The notes beneath the pieces were generated by a model, which did not search any database, was not told where the DNA came from, and saw nothing but the letters and a program-made list of their open reading frames with translations. From assembly GCF_030864355.1 (NCBI RefSeq), contig NC_083394.1:3224001-3288000 (forward strand): 64,000 bases of DNA, in the 5' to 3' direction. How positions within the stretch are numbered: the first letter of the stretch is position 1; every line of letters begins with the position of its first letter. Made by a program: the position numbers and the translations under genes. Below, one piece after another: positions 1 to 10,716 of the stretch. Origin of the DNA: Cutaneotrichosporon cavernicola (Eukaryota; Basidiomycota; Tremellomycetes; Trichosporonales; Trichosporonaceae).

Positions 1-1734
1 ATGTTGCAGGTGGATGTCACGGGCCAGAAGGCTGATTTAAACGGCACCCGAAGGGAATCTCGTCCTTTTAGCCCTGACCTCTTTTGGCTTGAGTGCGCCA
101 ATTGCGCGCGCCAAAGGCCGCTGAGAGTATAAAGGGTCATTGTTTTTTAGTCGGGCAAGGTCGGCAGGCAGGGAGCAACGAGTGATATATCAATGTAATC
201 ACAGCTCCCCCGATATTATGTTGTACCCGAGATCATACGGCATGCCGCAATTATCAAAGGATTGATCCAGAAGGGGACGGATCTAAACTTGCGGGCTTTT
301 ATTGCGGCGGAGCATAGATCCCTAGTGGAGTCTACCACTTGAAAGCTTGAATGTCACGCGCAGTGTACAATGTCCAGTGGTCAGTACCTAGATCCCAGAT
401 GCATTCTGTTCGCTTCCACCCGTTCTAGCGCTGTTAATTCAAAGTTCCAGGTGCCACCTTGCTTGGTATGTATGTAGCCAGACCAAGGTTCAGTATGGCG
501 TTATGTGGTTGCCAAAGGAACATGAGGCTTAATATGCGGGGTGGGGGGGAGGCGGTGTGCGGGTGTTCGGGTGCGCGGGTGGTGTGAACTGGTGTGCTCA
601 TGCCGTACCAAAAGTCCGCCGTTAAGGCCGTGAGAGATGTCGTCAGTTTTTTTGGCATGCTTGATAGCTCAGTTTGTTTGATGAAAGAGTCGTAAGCGGT
701 CTACACGGCCACCGAAGAAATCAACCAGCAAGCTCTAGAGTGAGATCTACAGCGACCGGGTTATACCCAGGCACCGTGTCCAGCCTATGTAGTCTTCCCC
801 TACAACCCTGAGAAAGGGGTTTCCAGATCTCAACTGGATCTAGGGTATTCTGATTTGTAGCTTCTAGTTACTCGTTGCTTACTCCTACTTGCTCCTCCTC
901 TACCCTCTACCCTCCACCCTCCACCCTCCACCAGTTTACAAGGTATGTTGGGTCTCGCCACAGGTTCAGGAGCAGAGAGCGAAATGGGCATACCGTTAGT
1001 GGATTAATGACAAACAGACGGGCAGGGAGGAACTGTGCGGCAATGTGAAACCGGAGCAAACGAGTGTCCGCGTTGGCCGAGGTGACTAGTAAGCCGGTTC
1101 TCCGGGTGAGAGTGAGAGTGAGAGTGAGCGTCAGAATCAAATAGAGAGAGAGTGAGTGAGAGTGTGAGGTCATGGGTAATTGGATAAGGTGTAAAGTCCA
1201 AGTTGAAAGTCGAGTTCCGATTAGAATGGAGAGGTTGTTGGTGATCGGCAGTTGTATCAAATGTCTCTAAACCACCTTGCCTCTCCCTTGTCTAGTTATT
1301 ACTTCCCTCTCAAACCCTCCCCCCACCCTTCCCCGAATTGATCATCATCACCATCTTCATAATCTTCCTCTCTACACCTTGACCACTTCTTGATTGTATC
1401 AATCTTCTTGTCAACCCGTCTTGTCAACCCGTCTTGTAACGCCCACACGCATCCCATCACCATCTTGGACACGCTCCCGTTTCCAACACGCCGCTGCTTT
1501 AACATTCCGAATTCGTCAGAGAGTCAACCACCCGATCCTCCAACAGGCGACAGACGCGCCAAAACACCTCCTTCCAACCCACGTATCCTTCCATCGTCCA
1601 ACGCCGTCCAATATCAAGCTGGCTGCATCGACTGTTGCTCGCGGTCTCTTACCCTTAAACTTGTGCAGTATCAACGAGCGTGAGCGCAACCTCATTCCGC
1701 ACCCTTCCCCCTCGCCTCTGCCGCAGTACACATC
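1..1734. other. Intergenic region and 5' flank of the F-box-like gene
   Basis: I see no supportable gene here. Short open frames on both strands lack codon bias and recognisable motifs. A GAGAGTGA-rich simple repeat lies at 1106-1168. From about 1265 to the ATG at 1735 the plus strand becomes C/T-rich, as in leaders of fungal genes, so part of it is probably the 5' untranslated region of the next gene. Confidence 0.5.
1106..1168. repeat. GAGAGTGA-type simple sequence repeat
   Basis: Imperfect GAGAGT/GAGTGA units run for about 60 bases. The repeat produces low-complexity Leu-Thr or Ser-His strings in shadow frames, which explains the small open frames seen here on the minus strand. Confidence 0.7.
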
Positions 1735-4148
1735 ATGTCAACATACACCCCGCCACCCTCAAACCCTCCCACCCGCAAGCACTCTCTACACTACATCCTC
1801 TCCCCAACAGAACTAGCTCGAGATGCTCCAGATGTCCCCAATGTCGCCTCACCTACGTCGGCTCACCGCGCCCTACCGGACACCCACACTCCACAACACG
1901 CCAACGGCAACAGCAAGGACAAAGGCAAGAACTCTAATGGAGCCATTAAGCCCAAGTGCACGCCACGACCAGCTCTAGGGGGTCTCCCGAAAGAGGTCCT
2001 TGCGGCGATTGCCATTAATCTGGTCGTCGACGACGAGGGCAACGGCCAGCGCCCGTCCCGCATGATGGCGTTGCTGTACACGTGCAAGGCCATCTACAGC
2101 AAACTCAAGTTTGACAACAACCCCGTGCTTTACAACCGTTTATTCCGAGCGACGTTTGACCTCGGTGCGTTGATACGTCGCACCCAGTGGATGTTCGACG
2201 TTAAGACCGATATCCCGGGCACGAGCAAGAAGACCGAGCTGTTCGCCAATCCGCGCTCATGGGCAACCGAGTACAGGGATCGTTGGTCATTGCGAAACCG
2301 TATGCGTGACTGTGTGCGCTACGACAAGCTCAACCTCGACTGCATTGACACCGACTTGTGGGCGCTATGGTTCCTCTGGACCGAGAACGGTGAGTACCTC
2401 TATTCAAATCCGCCTGGGGTCTAAGATCTGTTTCGGAGATCTAGATCTCGCCAAGCCACAGGGCAGAAGCAACGATGGCTGACTCAAAAGACAAGAAGAA
2501 CTTCAAGTTCCTCTATGAGGAGTGCCTGTTCTACCAATGGATCATGGTCAACTACAAGGATGACATGCTGTCTGATTCGCTCAAGACTGGGTATCCGCGT
2601 GACACGCCGGTCAAGGCGCTCGGCATCTGGCTTGCCATGATCTCAGGTTCCGACCTGTATGGTGAGCGTACTCCAGCCGAGGTCGACGAGAAGATCTTCC
2701 TCCTGCGGCCCTACGCCTTCGCATGCTTCAAGTACGAGATGATGTACGCAGACTGGAAGTACCGCAAGTTGCCACTCTGCAAGCCTGGGTGCACGGATCA
2801 CCCTGTCATCTCGTCATACACCGCACAGTACAACCGGTTCGGACATTCGCACCGCCGGGCACCGCCGCACTTTGTCCTCGGAGCCTACCTGTGTTACATG
2901 CGCATCTTGGAGCGACAACCTGGGCGCATCGGTATGAAAGCCGGGAGCAGCACGGTGTTCCTCGACGAGGCGGGCACTGGCGTCTTCACAGTCAACCACC
3001 TTATGCCATCGGTCTATCACGACCCAGAGTGGCAGCGAAACACAGTCTGCCAGGACCCACACACGTCCCCTGGTTTGCCGCCTCTGACGTTCCTCGGACG
3101 ACTGGAAGGCTTCTGGCGGGGACGCCTGCTCTTCTTTGACTTTGATGCCTACCGCCAAATGCTGGCAGGTAACATGCCTGCAGTGTATACGGGCACGTTT
3201 GCGACGCATGCTGCCGAAGCGGAGATCAGGGAGACGGTGATCCAGGTTCGAGAGGAGGACGTTGGCGGAAAGGGTTCCCTCCTAAACGCAGGGTTCGCCG
3301 ACGAGGAGAGGGAGGAAGAACAGGAGCGCATCCGGACTGGCTACGGCCACAAAGTTCTTACGGGCGACGACCTGAAGAAGGCGGACCCACCTGGGTACAC
3401 GAAGGAGATCCTCCTGTCAGGACGGGTGAGTTCCCGGCATTCCGGCATATGAGAGTCAACTGACGTCAGGTCCGCAGCAGCTGGGGCTGGTCGCGCGTCC
3501 GTGGCCGTGTGCGCTCTTGGGACGGGCTGGTCCAGATCTCGTTAGGAAACTCTGTGCGTATCGCGTCGGCTTTGGACGAGTCACGCTGACTGATTGCAGA
3601 CCCCTCACCCTCTCGGCCAGTGGATCTGGCGCGGGTACATTCACACTGGAGGGTACCTCATCGGACGATGGCGCGACACGTACACGCCCGAGTCGCAGTT
3701 CGGTTACGAGGGCCCGCTTGGTATGGTGCGAGCGGGTGACATGTACTACCCTAGCCACTTTCCCAAGTCGATGGCGGCGTCGACTGGCACCACCAAGCTC
3801 GACTTTGGTCCAGACGGAGGAACTCAAGGCCCTGGGCCGGGGCAGATCCACAACCGCATGCCCAGAAGCCAGATCCCCAAGAGCCCGATGTCTCACACTT
3901 CGGCGTCGAGCGGCTCGCGTGAGAGTTCTGACGATCCGATGGAGGGCCGCAAACGACGGGTTGCAGACGATGCGTTGCCTCCGCGTAAACGGCGAGATTC
4001 TGAGCGGCCTGGGAGCCGCGCGAGTCGTGACAGCAATTCACGGGACATGTGGGAGATGAGGCCCAACAGCAGGGGCAGCCGACGAGACAGCGACAGTCGG
4101 AGCGGGAGCATGAGCGAGCGGCCGCGGGCCGGCAGCCGGAGCGAGTAG
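1735..4148 (+). CDS. F-box-like protein with Ser/Arg-rich tail (hypothetical)
   Basis: Four exons fit in phase: 1735-2389, 2467-3425, 3470-3553 and 3600-4148, giving about 748 residues. The introns begin GTGAGT or GTGCGT and end just after CTGAC-like branch points. Residues about 82-125 (starting LGGLPKEVLAAIA, followed by an LLYTCKAIYSKL helix) look like an F-box-like motif of the sort found in large fungal families. The middle part is Trp- and Tyr-rich, for example the WIWRGYIHTGGYLIGRW block. The last 110 residues are Ser/Arg/Asp-rich and likely disordered, with possible nuclear-targeting KRR clusters. If the F-box reading is right, it would recruit targets to an SCF ubiquitin ligase. That is inference: no substrate domain such as WD40 or LRR is visible. 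The start is the first ATG of the frame, after a pyrimidine-rich leader. Confidence 0.7.
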
Positions 4149-4883
4149 TGCCAGCCATGGGTGTCGGGAGTATGTTGTACGGAAGCGGTACCTATGCATA
4201 TAATGCGTGGAGCAGGAAAGGGCTTGGAAACGTGTGTCTCGGATACAATAGCGTAAGGGCGCGTGTGCGTTGTGCGGTGAAGGCATGGCTCCGGATGGAC
4301 GGCGGAGATGTAGTCTGATCGAGATCTGCCGCTCGTGTCCATCTTCCCGCAACCCTTTCAACGTGAATACTTTAGTTGTAATACCAACTGCACATTTGGC
4401 CGCAGAGTTGGCCGCGAGATCTCATGGCTGCGGAGTATCCGTGCCTGTGCCTGGATGCCTTAACCACTTTCCCGGCCGCCATCGGCACACAAGTGGAATG
4501 CCCACTCAAAGTCCGCTCCTTCCGAACCTGCCAAAAGGTGGGAGTTGGGTCCGGCCAACCTCACATTGTGCCGACGACGTGCCGTTAACCTGCCCCTGCG
4601 CCTGCCGAGAAGCGGTCATCCCATCCACAATTTGCGCAAGCGATGGAGCGCTCACCGATCAGTAAGCGAGGCGTGTCTCTCTCACTCACAAACGAGGCTA
4701 AAGATGACATTAAGCATGATGCATGTGAGAGCTGCGTCAACGTGTCAAAGTAGCGAAGCGTACTCTACTTTCTAGACCGGGGTGTAGGACAAGTATTCTG
4801 ACGTCAGTCTTACGTAACTCGACAAACTCGAAACTCGTTCTTGTCGGTTCTGTTTGTTCGCCACCTACTCAACCTCAACCACA
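4149..4883. other. Intergenic region, promoter of the cysteine-synthase-like gene
   Basis: No gene is supportable; open frames here lack motifs. The last 90 bases hold a perfect CTGACGTCAG palindrome (4798-4807) and TTACGTAA (4810-4817) about 70-85 bases before the next ATG. Confidence 0.5.
4798..4817. promoter_or_regulatory. Adjacent CRE-like and TTACGTAA palindromes
   Basis: CTGACGTCAG (contains the TGACGTCA CRE core) and TTACGTAA sit 2 bases apart, about 65-85 bases upstream of the start codon at 4884. Both are ACGT-core sites typical of bZIP dimers. Binding is inferred from sequence and position only. Confidence 0.4.
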
Positions 4884-6269
4884 ATGTGGTTTCCTCGACT
4901 ACCAGACCTCCTCTCCGCCTTTGACAGATTGACTACACGGTTGACTCAACGGACGCGCGGCCTCCTCCTTGGCCTGGCGCTGGGCATCACCCTCTCCCTG
5001 TCGTCCCCCCAACTGGCAGGTTTCTGGCAATCCTATCGACGACGGAAAGCCGTCCAGTCGCTGCCGAAACGACCGATACAAGTACGCAGCGACGAGATTG
5101 TTGCCGGAACAGTGGGCTTGATTGGCAATACGCCACTCGTGCGCATCAACTCTCTCAGTGATGCTTTGGGAGTCGACGTGTTGGGGAAATGCGAGTTCCT
5201 CAATCCGGGAGGGAGCGTCAAGGATCGCGTGGCGCTCAGAATGATCGAGGACGCCGAGGCGCGAGGGTATTTAAGGCCACATACCGGGAGCGTCCTGTTT
5301 GAGGGCACGGTCGGGAGTACGGGTATTAGTCTGGCAACGGTCGGAAAGGCAAAGTAGGTTTTTACAAGCTGACAAGCTGACCCCGACAGGGGATACGAAT
5401 CACACATTATCATGCCGGATGATGTGGCTATTGACAAAGTGCTCATTCTCGAGCGTCTTGGAGCTACAGTCGAGCGTGTTCGTCCCGCAAGTATCATTGA
5501 TGAGAACCAGTTCGTCAATGCGGCCCGGAGGAGGGCACACGAATTCGGCAATATCGATATCGTATCGGATGACGAGGAGCTGGTATCAACCCAGGCGACC
5601 GAGAGTGAGAGACGTTCACGCCGCTCCTTCGACGCCGCTCGGCGCGGTTTCTTCGCCGATCAATTCGAGAACGAGTCCAACATGATGGCACATTTCGAAG
5701 GTACGGGACCCGAGATCATCCGCCAAACAGGGGGACGATACGATGCCTTTGTCTCGGGTGCCGGAACAGGTGGAACCCTCTCTGGAACGGGACGCGCTCT
5801 GAAAATGGCCAATGGAGAATGTAAAGTCATCCTGGCCGATCCGGAGGGAAGTGGGTTATTCAATCGCGTCAAGTATGGTGTCATGTTTGCCCCCCAAGAA
5901 AGCGAGGGCACGAAACGCCGGCACCAAGTCGATACCATTGTCGAGGGTATTGGGATTAATCGACTGACCCGCAATTTCGAGGCTGGCGAGCGCTTGATCG
6001 ACGACGCGTACAGGATATCCGACCTCGAGGCGGTCGCCATGTCCCGATACTTGGTGGACCATGACGGCCTGTTCCTCGGTTCCTCGAGCGCGTGTAATCT
6101 TGTCGCATGTGTGCGGCTCGCAAAGCGTCTTCCCAAGGGGTCTAGGATTGTGACGATTCTCTGCGATTCGGGGGCACGGCACCAGTCCAAGTTCTGGAGC
6201 GACGAGTATTTGGCGCAACATGGCATCAAGGTCGATGTGGGCATTGTCGAGCGGTTGATCAAGGCGTAG
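4884..6269 (+). CDS. MCY1: Cysteine synthase-like PLP enzyme with N-terminal membrane anchor (MCY1/CYS12 type)
   Basis: Two exons, 4884-5353 and 5390-6269, encode about 449 residues. An in-frame TTG lies upstream, but the first ATG is at 4884. Residues 26-42 (LLLGLALGITLSL) form a hydrophobic helix followed by Arg/Lys, fitting the N-terminal outer mitochondrial membrane anchor known for yeast Mcy1. The fold-type II PLP core follows: GNTPLVRI, then GGSVKDR with the Schiff-base lysine K113, and the phosphate-binding SGAGTGGTLSGTGR loop near residues 279-292. SSSACN and a late ILCDSG motif also match O-acetylserine sulfhydrylases. Family activity is cysteine formation or a related beta-replacement; this membrane-anchored branch is poorly characterised biochemically. 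The intron (36 nt) splits a lysine codon. The insertion around residues 215-235, rich in Glu/Ser/Arg, is longer than in bacterial CysK. Confidence 0.9.
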
Positions 6270-6850
6270 CCGTAGCATGCATATCTGTGTCCGAGTACGC
6301 ACGTCAAACGACCGCGGCCAGGGCGTCGGCGTGAGTTTGCACGAGCTGCACGACAGGACGTTGTGGAGGTGGAGGGGGGCTTGAGTGGCTCGGGAATGTG
6401 AACGCTGCTGCGTGCCATCCATCGAGGATAGATGTCACAGCGCTGTTCAGAACTCTATGTGAACAGGACTATTGTGAGACAACTGGCTTTTCACGTTTCA
6501 GCCTCACCCTGTAAGCCCACTTGAACACAAAAAGGTATCTCACCGTGTCACAGTCCTTTTCAGATCCTGTTTTGAACTCAGCCGTGAGTCCTTCAAATTC
6601 GAGAAGGCTCACAGCGTCATTTCGGTTGCTCCTGTTCATCTGTTCTTGCAGCGGGTCATCTGCGCAGAACCGCGCAGGGAGCCTGATGTGCACTCCACAT
6701 ACGAGTGCGACAGCTCGACAGCTGACAGCTGCAGCAATCTCAAAATCTCAACGCCAGGCCTGCTGCGCGCCATACGGGACATCCACTAGAAGACAGTTGG
6801 TCAACACATCGTCAACCACCCGAAAGAGGCCCTGTAACCCATGCATACAA
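6270..6850. other. Intergenic region between convergent genes
   Basis: It holds the 3' flanks of the cysteine-synthase-like gene (plus) and SLD2 (minus). No gene is visible. A short CAGCTGACAGCTG-type repeat occurs near 6715-6733. Confidence 0.5.
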
Positions 6851-8268
6851 TCACCACTCCTCGTCGCTCCCGTCAGCCTTCCAGCCCTCCGCGTCGCTTT
6901 CCCAATCGTCATCACCCTCGATTTCGACCTCAGCCCCGATCTCAAGGTACTCCTCCTCGAAGCCCGTCTCGCCGCAAGCGAACACGTCCTGTCCCCGCCG
7001 CTTGGCACGCAGCGCGATGGCGGCTTCACAACTCGGATCGAGGAGGGCTCGCACGCGCAAATTCGCCATATGCTCGGAAGCGCGGCCAATGGGTGAGCGC
7101 AGGCTGAGGAGGGAGAGCATGGAGCGCGGGTCGTCTGTCACCAACTCCACTCCTTCCGCCTCATCTTCCTCGACATCCTCCTCTTCCTCAGACAAATCAC
7201 TCTGGTCGATAACCATGTCGTCGTCGAATATAGAACTGATGCGCACCACTGTCCGCCGCGTGCCGATGATCGTGACGACGGCGGGACTTGCTTCGGGGTC
7301 GAACTCGTCGTCCGTTAGTTCGAGGACGCGCTCGCCCGTCGGGCGTGATCGCGAAGCAAGTGGTGATACAGTCGGCGGAGTTGTTGGAGCGAGCTCGTCC
7401 TCGTCCATCTCCTCATCGTCGGATAACGATGCGCGCGCCTTCTTGCGTGACACCTCTGCTTCTGTCGCTTTGCGCTTCCCATTCGCGGGCTCCTTGTCCG
7501 TCCTTCCTACGGCGCCCATCTCTCCTGCCGCTCGCCTGAAGATGGGGAATAAGTCGCGCCCCTTCGGCTCATCGTCGAGGATCGCAAACGCCTCGCCCTT
7601 GATCGGCGTCTCACCCAGCTCTTCCTCGGCATCTTGCCGTCCCCGGAACTCGCGTTTCCGATGCACAGGGCTATCGACCTCTCCAGAGAGCCAGCGTCGG
7701 GCCTGTGTCCTTGGCGTGTCCTTCTTCATGCTCTTGCGCGCGCTCTCGAGCAGAGACTTGAGCTGCTTCGGCGAGCTGGCATGTACGTAGTCGAATCGCT
7801 GGCGCTTGGGCGTCCCTTGTACGCCAAGCATAGATGGGGAAGGTGCTTGGCGCGACACGCTGAACGGGTTGTCGTCGAGTTTGCGTCGTTTCGGCGTGGA
7901 CAGGAGCGGGGTTGGGCGACTAGGTCCCGCCTCGGACAATCGCGGCGGCGGGGGTGGCGAGGGAAGACGCGCCGTGCTCCGTCGCCGCGGCGTCGGAGTG
8001 GTGTTGTGATCGTCATGCCGAGGAGCCTTCTCCTCAGCCTTGTGCTTCCCATTCTCCCTCCCGTTGGCCTTGTGCTTCTCCGCCTCCTTGCTCAGCTTGC
8101 GCCATAGCGCGTACTGCTCCGCTGCCGTTAGCCTTCCTCCACCTTCCTCCACCCACAAATCTCGCCGCCCCTCCGGATGTCATCTTTAGTTGGGGCTCTT
8201 CCGTTGTCGCGGCGGAATGCGCGTTCCCACGCCTTGACTTTTGCCTTGACGTCGGCGAGCTGGTCCAT
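6851..8268 (-). CDS. SLD2: DNA replication initiation regulator Sld2/Drc1
   Basis: Two exons on the minus strand, 8268-8157 and 8121-6851, with a 35-nt intron, encode about 460 residues. The N-terminus (KAWERAFRRDNGRAPTKDDI, residues 13-32) is the hallmark of the Sld2/RecQL4 N-terminal homology region, which continues across the intron as QYALWRKL. The remainder is low complexity with many Ser/Thr-Pro sites such as TPRR, SPPP, TPKR and SPKQ, as expected for a protein activated by S-CDK to bind Dpb11 and assemble the pre-loading complex with GINS and Pol epsilon. Acidic stretches near residues 250-360 and the C-terminus are prominent. The start ATG at 8268 gives the conserved N-terminus directly. 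It is divergent from CBP3, with 320 bases between the two ATGs. Confidence 0.85.
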
Positions 8269-8588
8269 GTTGTTTGTGCAGAATGAGAAATGAGCTTGGA
8301 CCATCAACAATGTTGACTTGATTCCTACCAGACGCGTCTGACCTGCCTGGTGGAGGTTGACGGGGCCAACCTCACGTGGAGTATTTGCCTCCGCGCCCGT
8401 TCTCTGCCGCAAGTGTGCAAGATGAGATTTCGGCGCTTGTTGCTTGGCTTTGCATCTCGGCAACTCTGACCCTCACACCCTTCATCCATCCTTGTCTCAT
8501 CCCCCCCAGCGTCGACACCGACGCCGGCTCCCTCCTCCTCCTCTTTAAAAGGCTCATTGTAGCCATCTCTCCCCCCCACTCCCTCGAC

Positions 8589-9580
8589 ATGTCCGCCCTC
8601 CGTACCGCGCGTGCGCTTGCTCGCGTCCCCCGCCTCGCCACTCCATCAAGGACGTTTGCTGCATCGAGTGCGCTCGCGAAGCAGGCCGAGCCGGTCAACA
8701 ACACCCCAATTCCGCTCAATGCTTCGCCGCAGTTCCCAGCGCCCACCGACCCCTTCAATCCCGCCTCGTCCAAGGCCAAGCCGGCGGCAGAGTACTCCGA
8801 GTCGACGAAGAACCTTGTACGCGGTGTCGCCAAGTTGCTGGGATACAACAGCAAGGCGTCGACGACGATCCGCGAAACGGGGCGTATGATGCACGGCATC
8901 GTCGGCGCCGTGGAGAATGAGAGGAGCTTCTGGTATGACGGTGAGTCGAGTCTTTCCAAAGTAGCTTGCTGACACCAGAGTGCAAGCTGCCAGCAACGTA
9001 CCAGACGTTCTTCCAGTTACACCTTCTCTACGTTCTGATTCTCGTGGTGCGTCTGCGTGCGCTCCGCTCGTCTCGGCCCGACACCTCGCCCATCCCCGAG
9101 CCTCTTGAGCCCGGCCCGCCGACACACACCGGCCCCTCCTCGTCAAACTTTACGATCAGCAAGCCGGCACACGAGACATACCCCACCGAGTTCCTGAACC
9201 ACTTCTTCGAACTCGCCGAGAGCCAGATGCGCATCGTGCTCGGCAAGGGTGAGCGCGAGCGCGTCATTCGCAAGTACATGGACGAGATGGGCGAGCAGTG
9301 GAAGGGTGCTGGGCTGGGCCTTGACTACATCCTCGGCCTGAGCATCAGCGACGACAAGGCCGAGCGGGCACTGAGCGACCCCGAGCTTGCGAGCTGGGTG
9401 TGGCGCAACCTCTTCCAGAGCAAGGGGATCGCGCCGGGTGAGGGTGACGAGCTGGCCTTCCCTCCCCAACTTGACAAGGTCGTGTTCTTTGTCCGTCGTG
9501 AGCTGGCCCGCCTTGGCGAGATCAGTGACGCCGACGTTCTCGACGGCAACATTGGCGAGTGGGGCCCAGTGAACCAGTAA
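8589..9580 (+). CDS. CBP3: Ubiquinol-cytochrome c chaperone, Cbp3 family
   Basis: Exons 8589-8940 and 8979-9580 encode about 317 residues. The first 30 residues (MSALRTARALARVPRL..) are Arg/Ala/Ser-rich without acidic residues, a mitochondrial presequence. The body matches the ubiquinol-cytochrome c chaperone domain: ATYQTFFQLHLLYVLILVVRL, then FELAESQMRIVLGKGERERV, YMDEMGEQWKGAGLGLDYI and DPELASWVWRNLF. Cbp3 works with Cbp6 at the mitoribosome exit to receive newly made cytochrome b for complex III. The intron splits a Glu codon and carries a GCTGACACCAG branch/acceptor. The length is normal for the family. It shares a 320-base divergent promoter with SLD2. Confidence 0.92.
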
Positions 9581-9834
9581 ACTCTTCTGGGCTTAACGCA
9601 TCCTTCCTATCTCGACTCAGCATAGCCTCGTCCGGGCGCTCTGTGCTATATATCGCACCTCTCCATAGACAAACTGTACCTCTAGAGTGCATCTATGCAT
9701 ACCCAAACAAATATCGAGCATAGAACCAACTTTGGTGGAGTGGAGGTTATGTTACGTAACGTATATTTCCGGCTTTTCTCAACATCAACTCTGAACCACC
9801 ACACCATCTCTATCCACTAGCCCGCAAACCAGCC
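9581..9834. promoter_or_regulatory. CBP3 3' flank and bL32m promoter with TTACGTAA
   Basis: The stretch between CBP3 and the bL32m gene contains the palindrome GTTACGTAAC at 9751-9760, about 75 bases before the ATG at 9835. The same TTACGTAA core lies at a similar distance in front of the cysteine-synthase-like gene. Confidence 0.4.
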
Positions 9835-10542
9835 ATGTCCGCCGCCCTCCTCCCCCGCGCCTCTGCCGCGCCATCACTGCTCACACGCATGTCGACCCTC
9901 CTCCCCACCCTCTTCCCTCGCGCTGTCCCCACCGCCGCACTGCCATGGCTGGCTGCGCCGCTTGGCGCGCTTGCCGGCCTCCGGTCCCTCCTCGAGCTGC
10001 TTCCTCCTATCGTGCTTGCCGTGCCGAAGAGCAAGATCTCGCACTCGCGCAAGAGCATGCGGTCCGCGAACAAGGGTTTGAAGCCCAAGCTGAGTGAGTC
10101 GACGAGCTGGCTGGGGAGCGGAGGCGTGGACCGGAGGGAGTGCATAGGCATGGAGTAGAAGGCCTGCGCACTGTCCGCAAGGGCGGGAGGAAGCGTATTG
10201 GCGACAGTTCTTCGAGACACTGGGAGTGAAGCGGAACAAGGATGGTTCCGATGCCGAGAACACGGCTTGGGAGCGCCCAGGTATGGAGGCTGCAGATCAC
10301 CCGTTTCTCTGCATCTGGCCGTTCAACAGCTCCAACTCCCCATCCCAAGCATTTTAACTCGCTTCGCACCCTGCAGCATCCTTCTCCTATAGCGCCTGGC
10401 GTTAACACATGCGCTGACCCCAGACTTCTCCCACTGCGAGGCGTGCGGCACTGTCAAGCTCCAACACCACCTGTGCCCCAAGTGCTTCTCCGAGATCTCG
10501 CGCAAGTGGAAGGGAGAGAGCCGCGCACCGCCGCGCGCTTAA
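9835..10542 (+). CDS. MRPL32: Mitochondrial large-subunit ribosomal protein bL32m
   Basis: Two exons, 9835-10093 and 10424-10542, encode about 125 residues. The N-terminal 62 residues are rich in Ala/Leu/Arg and serve as a presequence; in yeast, Mrpl32 is matured by the m-AAA protease. The mature core begins at VPKSKISHSRKSMR, the standard bL32 start, and continues after the intron as FSHCEACGTVKLQHHLCPKC, giving the two CxxC pairs of the bL32 zinc site. The junction asparagine codon is restored exactly by the splice (A plus AC). The intron of 330 nt is far longer than its neighbours. If it is retained, translation stops at 10158. Convergent with PUS4. Confidence 0.9.
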
Positions 10543-10716
10543 ACCCCGGCGCAGTAGAGTACCGCGCGCATGCGGGCTTGTAGAGTGATGGCATTGCATA
10601 ACGTCTCAAACGGCAGCTGAACAATGATATCATCTAACCGTATTCTATTACAGCGCACGGCGCGAGTACAGAGCAATTCCTTGCGCTGGTCGACTCACGA
10701 GTCGGACACACCCGCA

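Noticed and set aside
907..1260. Leu/Thr- and Ser/His-rich small protein on the minus strand
   Set aside because: Its composition comes entirely from the GAGAGTGA simple repeat.
10094..10423. snoRNA inside the bL32m intron
   Set aside because: No convincing C (RTGATGA) and D (CTGA) box pair or H/ACA layout could be seen by eye; left as a question, not a feature.
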